Shown here piece by piece: positions 17,744 to 25,800 of a stretch of 64,000 nt of DNA; position 1 is the stretch's first letter; the number at the start of each line of letters is the position of its first letter. Origin of the DNA: an uncultured Acetatifactor sp. (GTDB lineage: Bacteria; Bacillota; Clostridia; Lachnospirales; Lachnospiraceae); contig CAJTVB010000014.1 in the NCBI GenBank assembly GCA_910579755.1, forward strand, positions 36,319 to 100,318, read 5' to 3'. Under the pieces are notes generated by a model that worked only from the letters and a program-made list of their open reading frames with translations, had not been told where the DNA came from and searched no databases. The position numbers and the translations under genes were made by a program.

Positions 17744-17828
17744 TTTCGCTCACGGCCGGAGGTGTTTTTGTGCGCTGTTTGCACAAAAACCTGAGACAGC
17801 ACGCGTTGGGCATCAAGTTGTTAACAAC
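17744..17828 (+). repeat. Dispersed intergenic repeat, copy A
   Basis: Contains TCACGG, then a segment GGTGTTTTTGTGCGCTGTTT followed by GCACAAAA, GAGAC, GCATCAAGTTG and AACAAC in the same order as the 143-bp element at 46238-46380. It lies in the 340-bp gap 17623-17963, upstream of the LytTR regulator gene. The right terminal repeat is not preserved. Confidence 0.6.
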
Positions 17829-17843
17829 AGTGCGAATGTATAG

Positions 17844-17873
17844 TTGACATCTGTTCTCTGCTGTGTCACTATA
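17844..17873 (+). promoter_or_regulatory. Possible promoter of the LytTR regulator operon
   Basis: TTGACA at 17844-17849 with ACTATA at 17868-17873 (18-nt spacer). The -10 is weak. The start codon is 90 nt further on. Confidence 0.35.
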
Positions 17874-17963
17874 TTACCAGACAATAATATTCAGCGTAGC
17901 AGCCAATATTGCTCAATATGTTTGGAACTGGTGAATATGAGCGCAGATTTGAGGTGACAAAAG

Positions 17964-18707
17964 ATGATTCATATCGCCGTCTGTGATGACGATAAGGAAA
18001 TGGGAAAATGTATGGGGAACTTGGCGGAGGATTGCTGCCGGAATCTGGGACAAATCTGCAAAAGCAGGCTGTTCACTGACGGAAATGCGCTTCTGTATGA
18101 GGCAGAGGACGGAGCGCACTTCGACCTTCTGCTGCTGGATATCGAGATGCCGGAGCTGGACGGCATGTCGCTGGCCACCGCAATCCGCCGATTCCTCCCG
18201 GAGGTAACTGTCATCTTTGTGACATCTTATGGGAAATATGTGTATGAAGCCTTTAAGGTGCAGCCCTATCGTTACGTGATAAAGGGACAGATTCAGGAGA
18301 TGCTGCCAGAGGCTGTGGGGGATGCAGTAAGGAAGATTCTGGACGAAGAGGGGAAATTCTATATCGCTGAGAACCAGTGGACATTGGAAAAGATTTATAT
18401 ACGGAATATCGTATACATATGGCACAAAGACAAATACGCATACATTGAAAAGCTTGACGGGACACAGACAAAGGTTCGAAAGACGCTGCGCCAGGTATAT
18501 GGGGAATTGCCGGAGGGAGATTTTGTATGGGCTGACAGGGGATGCATCATGGCTCTGGCGCAGATAGAAAGGATTACAAATGAGGAAATCTTTCTGAGAA
18601 ACGGCGAGAAAAAGAATTTCGGCAGAGAGAAGATGACAGAGATTAAGGGGAAGCATCCATCACAGGCGTGCTGGGGGGGATGTGCTGATTCGGCAGACTA
18701 CGGCTGA
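17964..18707 (+). CDS. LytTR-family response regulator
   Basis: 247 residues. The receiver domain (1-115) has the acidic pair in CDDD, the phosphoacceptor Asp59 in LLLLDIEMPELDG and the switch region IFVTSYGKYVYEAF. The LytTR DNA-binding domain follows (about 130-235; IRNIVYIWHKDKYAYIE). Such regulators bind paired direct repeats and usually work with a GHKL histidine kinase, but no kinase gene is adjacent. It is followed by a small membrane protein and an ABC exporter, which it probably controls. The last 15 residues overlap the next frame and look atypical, so the C-terminus may have been altered. Confidence 0.88.
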   Translation: MIHIAVCDDDKEMGKCMGNLAEDCCRNLGQICKSRLFTDGNALLYEAEDGAHFDLLLLDIEMPELDGMSLATAIRRFLPEVTVIFVTSYGKYVYEAFKVQPYRYVIKGQIQEMLPEAVGDAVRKILDEEGKFYIAENQWTLEKIYIRNIVYIWHKDKYAYIEKLDGTQTKVRKTLRQVYGELPEGDFVWADRGCIMALAQIERITNEEIFLRNGEKKNFGREKMTEIKGKHPSQACWGGCADSADYG

Positions 18708-18927
18708 GACGGGATGGATTCGGGTTATTTATCTGTGCATAGGTGCACCCATCTGGTATGGGTTGAACCGTCTGGTGTATGGACTGCTGAAAAAGAAAAA
18801 GGTCAACACTGCCAGCTTGGGGTATCTTGCTTATTTGTCTGTGATAGGATTGATGGGCTTTACGAATATTATTTTACAAATGCTTTCTGGTTTTGATGTT
18901 CAAATTAATATAATATGGTATGCTTAG
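18682..18927 (+). CDS. Small hypothetical membrane protein
   Basis: 81 residues with two probable membrane segments (about 12-33 and 47-68), separated by a basic loop (LLKKKKVNT). The GTG start at 18682 lies within the end of the regulator gene with a G-rich run (GGGGGG) just before it, suggesting translational coupling. I do not recognise the family. It lies 12 nt before the ABC ATPase gene, so it may be an accessory part of that exporter or the remains of a sensor. Confidence 0.55.
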   Translation: MLIRQTTAETGWIRVIYLCIGAPIWYGLNRLVYGLLKKKKVNTASLGYLAYLSVIGLMGFTNIILQMLSGFDVQINIIWYA

Positions 18928-18939
18928 GGGAAAAGGCGA

Positions 18940-19710
18940 ATGAATGATAAAGTAATTAGTGTAAGAAATATACACAAAGAATTTAAGCTGACACGTCAGC
19001 AAAAAAAGAAAATGGGCCTTGATAATGATAAAGTTATAGCAGTGGATAATATCTCTTTTGATATATATAAAGGGGAGATTTTATGTATTTTGGGCACAAA
19101 CGGGGCAGGAAAAACAACAACACTTCAAATGTTGGCTACATTATTGAAACCCAATTCGGGAGAAATATATTATGGAGACAAGAATTTATCTGTTAATATT
19201 GTGGAAATAAGAAAAAGAATTGCCTTTTTGACAACAGAATTACGGTTAGATGATGCTTTCTCGGCAAATTATCTTTATGATTTTTTTTCGTCTCTTTATG
19301 AAGTTCCCAAAGATATTGCAGTGGAGCGGAAGAAGAAAGTATTTAAAATGCTTGGTATAGACTTGTTTTCAGAAATTAAAGTTGGGAATTTGTCAACAGG
19401 GATGAAACAAAAAGTCTCTATTGCCATATCGCTTGTACATAATCCTGATATCCTGATTTTTGACGAGCCAACCAATGGGTTGGATATCCTGGCTACGAGG
19501 GATATCATTGATTTCCTTTTAAAAGAGAAAGAACGGGGCAAAACATTAATTGTATCTACTCATATTTTTGAGTTAGTAGATAAAATTGCCGACAGGGTTA
19601 TCATGATTGATAATGGAAGAATAATTTATGAAGGTACATATGCTGATGCCCAAAAAGATGGAGGAATTGAAAAGAAATTTTTTGACCGGTATGATAAGGG
19701 GAGAATGTAA
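18940..19710 (+). CDS. ABC transporter ATP-binding protein (NatA/CcmA-like)
   Basis: 256 residues. Walker A GTNGAGKTT (about 52-60), signature LSTGMKQK, Walker B ILIFDEPTNGLD, H-loop STHIFE. It powers an ABC-2 type exporter formed with the permease starting 4 nt after its stop. The order LytTR regulator, small membrane protein, ATPase, permease resembles antimicrobial-resistance or sodium-export (NatAB) modules. Base composition is clearly more AT-rich than the flanking uronate genes, suggesting that the module was acquired. The transported substrate is unknown. Confidence 0.93.
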   Translation: MNDKVISVRNIHKEFKLTRQQKKKMGLDNDKVIAVDNISFDIYKGEILCILGTNGAGKTTTLQMLATLLKPNSGEIYYGDKNLSVNIVEIRKRIAFLTTELRLDDAFSANYLYDFFSSLYEVPKDIAVERKKKVFKMLGIDLFSEIKVGNLSTGMKQKVSIAISLVHNPDILIFDEPTNGLDILATRDIIDFLLKEKERGKTLIVSTHIFELVDKIADRVIMIDNGRIIYEGTYADAQKDGGIEKKFFDRYDKGRM

Positions 19711-19713
19711 TAT

Positions 19714-20865
19714 ATGATAAGCATGGCGATAAAAATTGCGCTCAAGGAATTAAAAAAATATTGGGGAAATAAAAAGATAATATTTTCTACATTATTATTA
19801 CCTGGATTGGTTATTTTTATGGTTTACTCAATTCTTGGCATAATTTCTGAAAAACAAGCGAATAATGCGGAATTTAGCACTGTTTATCTGGTCGATGTGC
19901 CGGATTCCTTTGAAGAGAAGGTAATGCAGACACCGATATCTATCCAAAAAGCAGCCAGAGAAGAAAGTTCTGATATAAAACAGAGAATAATAGATCAAGA
20001 TAAGAGCATACTGGTTATTTTTGACGAAATGTTTACAGAACAGGTTTTGATGGGGGATGAACCTAACGTGGAGGTGTATTACAACTCCGTGGTTTCTTCG
20101 TCGGTTTTGTCTTATAACCAAGTCATACAATTATTATCAGATTATAAAGACGAATATTGCAGAAGTTTTACGATTAATCAGGATAGTAATATTCATGATA
20201 TTGTAAAAAATGAAGATCGTATGGGAAAAAATATTTCATCAATGCTGCCAATGCTGATTGTAACCTTGGTTTTTTCTGCATGTATGGCTGTGTCAGCAGA
20301 ATCTTATGCAGGTGAAAAAGAGAGGAAAACTTTGGTCAAATTATTAGCGACACCGATAGATAGAAAGTCAATTGTTTTAGGCAAGTCATTATCACTTGGT
20401 ATTTTAGCACTGGTTAGTGGTTTGTCAAGTTTTATCGGGGCAATTTTTTCATTGCCTAAATTATATGCATTTAAAGGGAAAAATATTTTGGAGATATATC
20501 AAGGCGGGCATGTGGCATTAATTATTTTGGATATATTCTCGTTAGCTATTCTTTTGGTAACTATTATGTCTCTGATTTCGGCGAGGTCCAATACGGTAAA
20601 AGAGGCAACGACAACTCTGTCACCGTTTGGCGGCGTGGCAATGTTGATTGGGATGACAAGTATTATGCAATCAGAACCTGCCCAAAGCATATTATGTTAT
20701 CTGGTCCCGATATATAACAATGTACAGGCCTTGTATGGAATCCTTATTTTTGATTTTTCAGGGCGTGATTACATTGTTATGATTTGCATTAATTTATTTT
20801 ATACAGCATTATTTGGGTACATTCTTGCAAATATGCTTTCTGACGAAAAAATTATGTATTCGTAA
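19714..20865 (+). CDS. ABC-2 family permease (NatB-like)
   Basis: 383 residues. One N-terminal TM (about 23-42), a large extracytoplasmic domain (about 45-175), then five or six TM segments from about 180 to the end, including the AESYAGEKERKTLVKLLATP stretch typical of NatB-type permeases. ATG 19714 follows GGGGAG. It forms the membrane part of the exporter with the preceding ATPase. AT-rich like its partner. No self-immunity or bacteriocin gene is adjacent. Confidence 0.9.
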   Translation: MISMAIKIALKELKKYWGNKKIIFSTLLLPGLVIFMVYSILGIISEKQANNAEFSTVYLVDVPDSFEEKVMQTPISIQKAAREESSDIKQRIIDQDKSILVIFDEMFTEQVLMGDEPNVEVYYNSVVSSSVLSYNQVIQLLSDYKDEYCRSFTINQDSNIHDIVKNEDRMGKNISSMLPMLIVTLVFSACMAVSAESYAGEKERKTLVKLLATPIDRKSIVLGKSLSLGILALVSGLSSFIGAIFSLPKLYAFKGKNILEIYQGGHVALIILDIFSLAILLVTIMSLISARSNTVKEATTTLSPFGGVAMLIGMTSIMQSEPAQSILCYLVPIYNNVQALYGILIFDFSGRDYIVMICINLFYTALFGYILANMLSDEKIMYS

Positions 20866-20884
20866 AGAAATCGCATAACCCGAT

Positions 20885-20936
20885 ACTGCCTGCGCCGGGC
20901 ATCATGTTGCTTGAACGGCGAAGCCATGAAAAGTAA
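20885..20936 (+). repeat. Dispersed intergenic repeat, copy C (right part)
   Basis: Matches the right part of the 143-bp element at 46238-46380: ACTGCCTGCGCC, then GCATCATGTTGCTT, GAAC, CGAAGCC and TGAAAA.TAA in order, but without the internal palindrome and the left end. It lies directly after the ABC permease gene, so copies A and C bracket the LytTR/ABC module. Confidence 0.65.
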
Positions 20937-20977
20937 TTAACGGATTTAGGGAATTGGACGGATAGGATTTTGGGGGC

Positions 20978-21006
20978 TTGACAGAAAGGGGGAAGGGACG
21001 TAAAAT
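20978..21006 (+). promoter_or_regulatory. Sigma-A-type promoter of uxaBA
   Basis: TTGACA (20978-20983), 17-nt spacer, TAAAAT (21001-21006), 50 nt before the uxaB start. Confidence 0.75.
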
Positions 21007-21007
21007 G

Positions 21008-21031
21008 AAAAATGTAAGTGCTTACATTTTT
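21008..21031. promoter_or_regulatory. LacI/cre-like operator over the uxaB transcription start
   Basis: AAAAATGTAAG and CTTACATTTTT are perfect 11-bp arms around a central TG. The core TGTAAGTGCTTACA is LacI-family-like and also close to a CcpA cre site (one mismatch at the central CG). Lying directly after the -10 box, it would block transcription when bound by the nearby LacI-type protein or by CcpA. Confidence 0.7.
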
Positions 21032-21056
21032 CGGGCGGAATGCATGGAGGGTGAAT

Positions 21057-22517
21057 ATGCAGGTTTTAAACAAAGAGATCACAGGGAAGAAGGAACGGCC
21101 TGTACGTGTAGTGCAGTTCGGGGAGGGGAATTTCCTCCGGGCGTTTGTGGATTACATGATCGACATTGCCAATGAAGAGGGAAGGTTTGACGGCGATATT
21201 GTGCTGATCAAGCCCATTGATTTCGGGAGCCTTGAGCCCTTTCACAGACAGGACTGCCAGTATACGGTATCTTTGCGGGGCATGGTGGGAGGTCAGGCAA
21301 GAGTGCTTGACCGGCAGGTGACCAGCGTGGCAGATGCTGTGGATGCCTATGGGGAGTACGAAAAGTATATGGCGCTGGCGGAGCTTGACACCCTGCGGTT
21401 TGTGGTGTCCAATACAACGGAGGCAGGAATTGTGTTTGATGACAGGGACCGGTTTGAACTGGAGCCGCCGGCAAGCTTTCCCGGAAAACTTACCAAGTTT
21501 TTGCATCATCGTTATGAATTTTTTCATGGAGATCCGGAAAAAGGGCTTGTGATGTTGCCCGTGGAGCTCATCGACGATAATGGGATTATGCTGAAAAAGT
21601 GTGTGCTGCAGCTGATCGGGCTGTGGAAGCTTGGGGAGGATTTTCGGGAGTGGGTGGAGCAGGCCTGCGTATTTACCTCCACTCTGGTGGATCGGATCGT
21701 TACCGGCTACCCCCGTGACACTATTGAGGAGGAGTGGGAAAAGCTGGGCTATGAGGACCGGCTTATGGTGACCGGTGAGCCCTTTGCCCTGTGGGTTATC
21801 GAAAGCACCCGGGATATCAGCAGGGAATTTCCTCTTCCTGAGGCAGGGCTTCCCGTGATCTTTACCAAGGATCAAAAGCCCTATAAACAGCGTAAGGTGC
21901 GGATCCTCAACGGAGCCCATACCTCTTTTGTGCCGGTTTCCTATCTTTGCGGAAATGACACGGTGAAGGAGTCCATGGATGATTCGGATATCAGGAATTT
22001 TATGGAAAAGATCATCTATGAGGAGGTGATTCCCACCTTGACCCTTCCCAGGCAGGAGCTGGAGGAATTTGCGGAGGCGGTAATTACCCGGTTTAATAAC
22101 CCTTATGTAAAGCACGCACTGTTGTCGATTTCTCTGAATTCCGTGTCTAAATGGAGGGCCAGATGCCTGCCCAGTCTTTTGGGCTATGTGGAACAAAGGG
22201 CAAGTCTTCCGCCCAGGCTGACGTTTTCTCTGGCGGCGTTGATGGCATTTTACCAGGGCCGGGAGCTTCGGGACAAGGCTCTGATAGGTCATCGGGAGGG
22301 GCAGGAATACAGTATCCTGGATGATGGAAATGTATTGGAGTTTTTCCGTACCCATTGTCAGGAGGATGCCCGGACGTTTGCTTCGGCTTTCCTGGGAAGA
22401 ACAGATTTCTGGGGCCGGGATCTAAACAGTGTGAAAGAGCTTACAGAAGCCGTGGCAGGATATCTGAGTGATATCAGAGAGAGGGGCATGAGGGCAGCGT
22501 TATGCAGAATTTCCTGA
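21057..22517 (+). CDS. uxaB: Tagaturonate reductase (altronate oxidoreductase)
   Basis: 486 residues of the polyol-specific long-chain dehydrogenase family. It reduces D-tagaturonate to D-altronate with NADH, the step after UxaC. N-terminal nucleotide-binding segment VVQFGEGNFLRAFVDYMID; central substrate region with RKVRILNGAHTSFVPVSYL, which carries the conserved K..NG.H catalytic pattern. ATG 21057 is chosen because GGAGG precedes it; the in-frame upstream ATG at 21018 lies inside the operator. uxaA starts 16 nt before its end, so the two are coupled. Fructuronate reductase (UxuB) belongs to the same family; the partner uxaA makes tagaturonate the better call. Confidence 0.93.
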   Translation: MQVLNKEITGKKERPVRVVQFGEGNFLRAFVDYMIDIANEEGRFDGDIVLIKPIDFGSLEPFHRQDCQYTVSLRGMVGGQARVLDRQVTSVADAVDAYGEYEKYMALAELDTLRFVVSNTTEAGIVFDDRDRFELEPPASFPGKLTKFLHHRYEFFHGDPEKGLVMLPVELIDDNGIMLKKCVLQLIGLWKLGEDFREWVEQACVFTSTLVDRIVTGYPRDTIEEEWEKLGYEDRLMVTGEPFALWVIESTRDISREFPLPEAGLPVIFTKDQKPYKQRKVRILNGAHTSFVPVSYLCGNDTVKESMDDSDIRNFMEKIIYEEVIPTLTLPRQELEEFAEAVITRFNNPYVKHALLSISLNSVSKWRARCLPSLLGYVEQRASLPPRLTFSLAALMAFYQGRELRDKALIGHREGQEYSILDDGNVLEFFRTHCQEDARTFASAFLGRTDFWGRDLNSVKELTEAVAGYLSDIRERGMRAALCRIS

Positions 22518-24130
22518 AGATAAACGAAAACGATAATGTTGTGGTGGCGCTGAGGGCCATTTCGGCGGGAGAGTGTATTTCCACAGAGGTTCAGGGAGTC
22601 GTCCGGGAGGTTGTTGCGCTGGAGGAGATTCCCCAGGGGCATAAGATGGCGATTCAGGATATCCCGGAGGGCGGCGGGGTGATCAAGTACGGCTATGCAA
22701 TCGGCAGCGTCATAAGGTCCGTGAGGGCGGGAGAGTGGATCCACACCCATAATTTGAAGACCGGTCTTGGAGACTTGCTGGAATATACCTATGAGCCTGT
22801 GCCGGAGGTGTCGGTCACAGGGAATATTTCCCGGAGAAGCAGCGGATCTGAGGAGAAAGGATCCCAGGCAGAGAGCGGATCTGAGGAGAAAGGATCCTTG
22901 GCAGAGAGTGTGCCCCGAGTGGAGGGAGTATCTCAGGCAGAGAGTGCATCCGCCCGGGAGAAAAATACGTTCTGGGGCTTTCCGCGCCCGGACAACAGGG
23001 CGGGAGTCAGGAACGAAATCTGGGTGATTCCCACCGTGGGCTGTGTAAACAGTGTGGCGCAGGCCATTGCCGGGAAGGCCAATGTATATGTGAAGGGCAG
23101 CGTGGAGGAGGTCATTGCTTTTTCCCACCCCTACGGCTGCTCCCAGATGGGGGAGGATCAGGAATATACCAGAAGGATACTGGCGGATCTGATTCGTCAT
23201 CCCAATGCAGGCGGAGTACTGGTGCTGGGCCTGGGATGTGAAAACAGCAATATTCAGGTGCTGAAACCTTATCTGGGCCAATACGATGAGAGCCGGGTCA
23301 GATTCCTACAGGCTCAGGATTGTGAAAATGAGATTGCCGAGGGCGTGGAGCTGATAAAAGAGCTTATAGAGCAGGCATCCCGTCTTCGAAGAGAACCCGT
23401 AAGCGTGGATAAGCTGGTGGTGGGGCTGAAATGCGGCGGTAGCGACGGTCTTTCGGGCATTACGGCCAATCCGCTGGTAGGCAGGTTTTCCGACAGGCTG
23501 ATTCTGGAGGGAGGAACTACCATTCTCACGGAGGTGCCGGAAATGTTCGGGGCGGAGACCATTCTGATGAACCGCTGTGCGGACCGGGAGCTGTTCGGGC
23601 AGACCGTGGACATGATTAATGATTTTAAGAATTATTATAAGCGCCATGGACAGACCATATATGAAAATCCTTCTCCGGGAAATAAGGAGGGCGGTATTTC
23701 CACTCTGGAGGATAAATCTCTGGGCTGTACCCAGAAATCGGGAAGCGCCCCTGTAAAGGGAGTTCTGCAGTATGGGGACAGGGTGAGTGTGCCGGGGCTG
23801 AACCTGCTTTCCGCTCCGGGAAATGACCTGGTAGCGGCCACGGCCCTGGCGGCGGCAGGAGCCCAGATCGTTTTGTTTACCACAGGGCGAGGCACCCCCT
23901 TTGCCTCTCCGGTGCCTACGGTGAAAATATCCACCAATTCTGCATTGGCCGGGAAAAAGGCGAACTGGATTGATTTCAATGCCGGTGTGCTGGCGGAGGG
24001 GCGTGGGATGGAGGAGCAATCGAAGGCTCTGTTTGACTATGTGCTGGAGGTGGCTTCCGGGAAAAAGGTCTGCAGCGAGGAGGCCGGATTTCATGATATG
24101 GCAATCTTTAAGCAGGGTGTTACATTGTAA
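22502..24130 (+). CDS. uxaA: Altronate dehydratase, with repeat-containing linker
   Basis: 542 residues; dehydrates D-altronate to 2-dehydro-3-deoxy-D-gluconate using Fe2+. Residues 1-100 are the SAF domain (KINENDNVVVALR; IHTHNLKTGL). Residues about 158-540 are the catalytic UxaA C-terminal domain (FPRPDNRAGVRNEIWVIPTV; HPYGCSQMGEDQ; LGLGCENSN; LKCGGSDGLSGI; TTGRGTP). Between them, residues about 105-150 are a polar low-complexity linker with an in-frame 33-bp repeat; a typical UxaA of about 495 residues has a much shorter join. It overlaps uxaB by 16 nt. No gene for KDG kinase or aldolase is nearby. Confidence 0.95.
   Translation: MQNFLKINENDNVVVALRAISAGECISTEVQGVVREVVALEEIPQGHKMAIQDIPEGGGVIKYGYAIGSVIRSVRAGEWIHTHNLKTGLGDLLEYTYEPVPEVSVTGNISRRSSGSEEKGSQAESGSEEKGSLAESVPRVEGVSQAESASAREKNTFWGFPRPDNRAGVRNEIWVIPTVGCVNSVAQAIAGKANVYVKGSVEEVIAFSHPYGCSQMGEDQEYTRRILADLIRHPNAGGVLVLGLGCENSNIQVLKPYLGQYDESRVRFLQAQDCENEIAEGVELIKELIEQASRLRREPVSVDKLVVGLKCGGSDGLSGITANPLVGRFSDRLILEGGTTILTEVPEMFGAETILMNRCADRELFGQTVDMINDFKNYYKRHGQTIYENPSPGNKEGGISTLEDKSLGCTQKSGSAPVKGVLQYGDRVSVPGLNLLSAPGNDLVAATALAAAGAQIVLFTTGRGTPFASPVPTVKISTNSALAGKKANWIDFNAGVLAEGRGMEEQSKALFDYVLEVASGKKVCSEEAGFHDMAIFKQGVTL
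22841..22906 (+). repeat. 33-bp tandem repeat inside uxaA linker
   Basis: Two units beginning AGCGGATCTGAGGAGAAAGG (22841-22873 and 22874-22906) differ at three bases; a third degenerate unit ending CAGGCAGAG follows. They encode SGSEEKGSQAE-like residues in frame. Confidence 0.9.
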
Positions 24131-24137
24131 TCGCGTC

Positions 24138-24160
24138 AGCCCCCGGAGACACCGGGGGCT
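24138..24160 (+). terminator. Terminator after uxaA
   Basis: AGCCCCCGG (24138-24146) and CCGGGGGCT (24152-24160) form a perfect 9-bp stem with a 5-nt loop, followed by GTCTTTGTCTGT. It also lies beyond the 3' end of the minus-strand gene that follows. Confidence 0.8.
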
Positions 24161-24185
24161 GTCTTTGTCTGTCAAGGAATCAAAG

Positions 24186-25745
24186 TCACATCTCTAAAAG
24201 GCGGATCAGCCGTTCCCGGGCTTCCAGCAGAACAGAGCCCTGACGGGTATAATCCCGGAAGCTGGTACACACGCTGCGGATCAGATTTTCTGTTTCCTCA
24301 GGAGCCCTTTGGAAGGCCTGCTCCAGCAGCTCCCAGTCTTCTGCGCCGGCCCGCTGGGCCTCAAAACGCATGCTTTTATATGGACCCTGAGGGCCGGGAT
24401 AAACTATGTGGGCATCTCCGGCGGGCAGCAGCGCGCCTTTGTGGGGACAGCAGGCGCTGTGCCAGATGTCGTCCCCGATATAATAGTTGAAGCCCCAATG
24501 AAGGAATCCGGACAACCGGTACAATGCCCCCATCCACATGACTGCCCTGCTGGCGGTGAGGGGCAGATCCATACTGCGGTTCATAATGGGGCCGGCGGGG
24601 AAGGCGCAGGTATAAAACCACATTTCCTCTCCGGCTTCCTTCAGGGTTTCATAAGTCTCCTGCCATTTTTCATAGGTGTCCTGTTTGGGAACCCAGATAT
24701 CGATGCCGCCTCCCAGATTAGTGGTTTCCACCGCATCGATAATGGGAACGCCGGGCAGGAATTTCCGGCACATAGAGGCCAGGACGCGGTAGGTAATGTC
24801 GTTATAGGTCTGGGGCTCGTCCGCAAGGGCCTGGGCCATGCGGCCCTGCCAATGGTTTTCCCGGATGATACCCTGCCACTGCTTGAAATATTTTTGTATC
24901 TGCAAATATCCTTCCGGTGTGGTGATGCCGGTTTTTTGATCCCAGGAGGGGTAATATTCGCTGGTGTTCCAGGCGTGCCAGTGAGCGATATGCCCTCCGC
25001 ACAGCCAGGGCGCGCCTTCCTCCAGGGAGATCTGTCCGGCTCTCCGGGCCAGAGTAAAGTCAAAGCCGGTCAGCACTCCTTCATCCCATACAGCCTCCCC
25101 GGCCGGCAGGAGAATGTGGGTACAGCGCATTTGAAGCTGTGCCCGGACATACTGTCTGAAAAGCTCCCAATAGGCGTCACTGCCTTTTTCCACGGCATGC
25201 TGAACCGCAAGATTGTCATAATCAAAAAAGTTCAGCATTCCCACGGCACCCTCTCCGAGAGGGGGAACCTGGGCGGCGCTTACCCGGCACCGTACAGGAA
25301 TAACTTCTTTTTCGTTGAGGCGCAGGGCTCCCGTATATGTGCCCGGACGCGTCTGTGGGGAGGCCTCCGCGCACAGATACAAAGCACTGCGGCCCCTGGG
25401 CAGTGGTTCGTCTATGGGCCGCAGGACGTCGTAAACGTCAAAAGGCGCTTTTTTCGTCACGAATTCCCGGCAGGTTTCATAATCTGTGGTGGTCATCAGG
25501 TCGGCGGAGGTGTTTTCATTGACTCCTGCCAGCAGGAGCTGGTACAGCAGGACTTCGGGGCCTTCGCCGTTCTCCCAGCTGAAGAGGGGAGTGGTTTCCT
25601 CCGGAAGGTCGCATAAAATCTGGGCGGCACCATGCCCGCCCCGGGGCGCAGCCAGCTCCACAGAGGATGTGCTGCTGTGGGAGGAGTCGGGGAAGAGCCA
25701 GTCGGTGTCGGTAAAAACGGAATACTGCATGGAATGATACATCAT
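24186..25745 (-). CDS. DUF4091 domain protein, putative glycoside-hydrolase-like enzyme
   Basis: 519 residues from ATG 25745 (AAAGGA upstream); a longer form starting at 25808, overlapping the kinase stop, is possible. The order (beta-rich N-terminal domain, then a TIM-barrel-like part with HILLPAGEAVWDEG, ALADEPQTYN, PIIDAVETTNLGGGIDIWVP, MWFYTCAFPAGPIMNRSMD and LSGFLHWGFNYYIG) is that of DUF4091 proteins, which occur in glycan-utilisation loci and resemble GH-A hydrolases. The acidic residues in ADEP and DAVE are candidate catalytic residues. There is no signal peptide, so it would act on imported oligosaccharide. It is last in a minus-strand operon with the YesN/YesM pair and lies beside the sugar importer. 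Substrate not determined. Confidence 0.78.
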   Translation of the reverse strand: MMYHSMQYSVFTDTDWLFPDSSHSSTSSVELAAPRGGHGAAQILCDLPEETTPLFSWENGEGPEVLLYQLLLAGVNENTSADLMTTTDYETCREFVTKKAPFDVYDVLRPIDEPLPRGRSALYLCAEASPQTRPGTYTGALRLNEKEVIPVRCRVSAAQVPPLGEGAVGMLNFFDYDNLAVQHAVEKGSDAYWELFRQYVRAQLQMRCTHILLPAGEAVWDEGVLTGFDFTLARRAGQISLEEGAPWLCGGHIAHWHAWNTSEYYPSWDQKTGITTPEGYLQIQKYFKQWQGIIRENHWQGRMAQALADEPQTYNDITYRVLASMCRKFLPGVPIIDAVETTNLGGGIDIWVPKQDTYEKWQETYETLKEAGEEMWFYTCAFPAGPIMNRSMDLPLTASRAVMWMGALYRLSGFLHWGFNYYIGDDIWHSACCPHKGALLPAGDAHIVYPGPQGPYKSMRFEAQRAGAEDWELLEQAFQRAPEETENLIRSVCTSFRDYTRQGSVLLEARERLIRLLEM

Positions 25746-25800
25746 AGGAATCCTTTCTCTGTTTTCTGGATTTTTTGTAGTTGGTTCCGATATTTCTTTT

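Noticed and set aside
21066..22355. 429-codon open frame on the minus strand
   Set aside because: Antisense to uxaB; product is low-complexity in His/Pro/Leu with no family pattern.
24309..25616. 435-codon open frame on the plus strand
   Set aside because: It is the complement of the DUF4091 gene, which has clear family motifs, a ribosome site and operon context; the plus-strand product has no recognisable domain.
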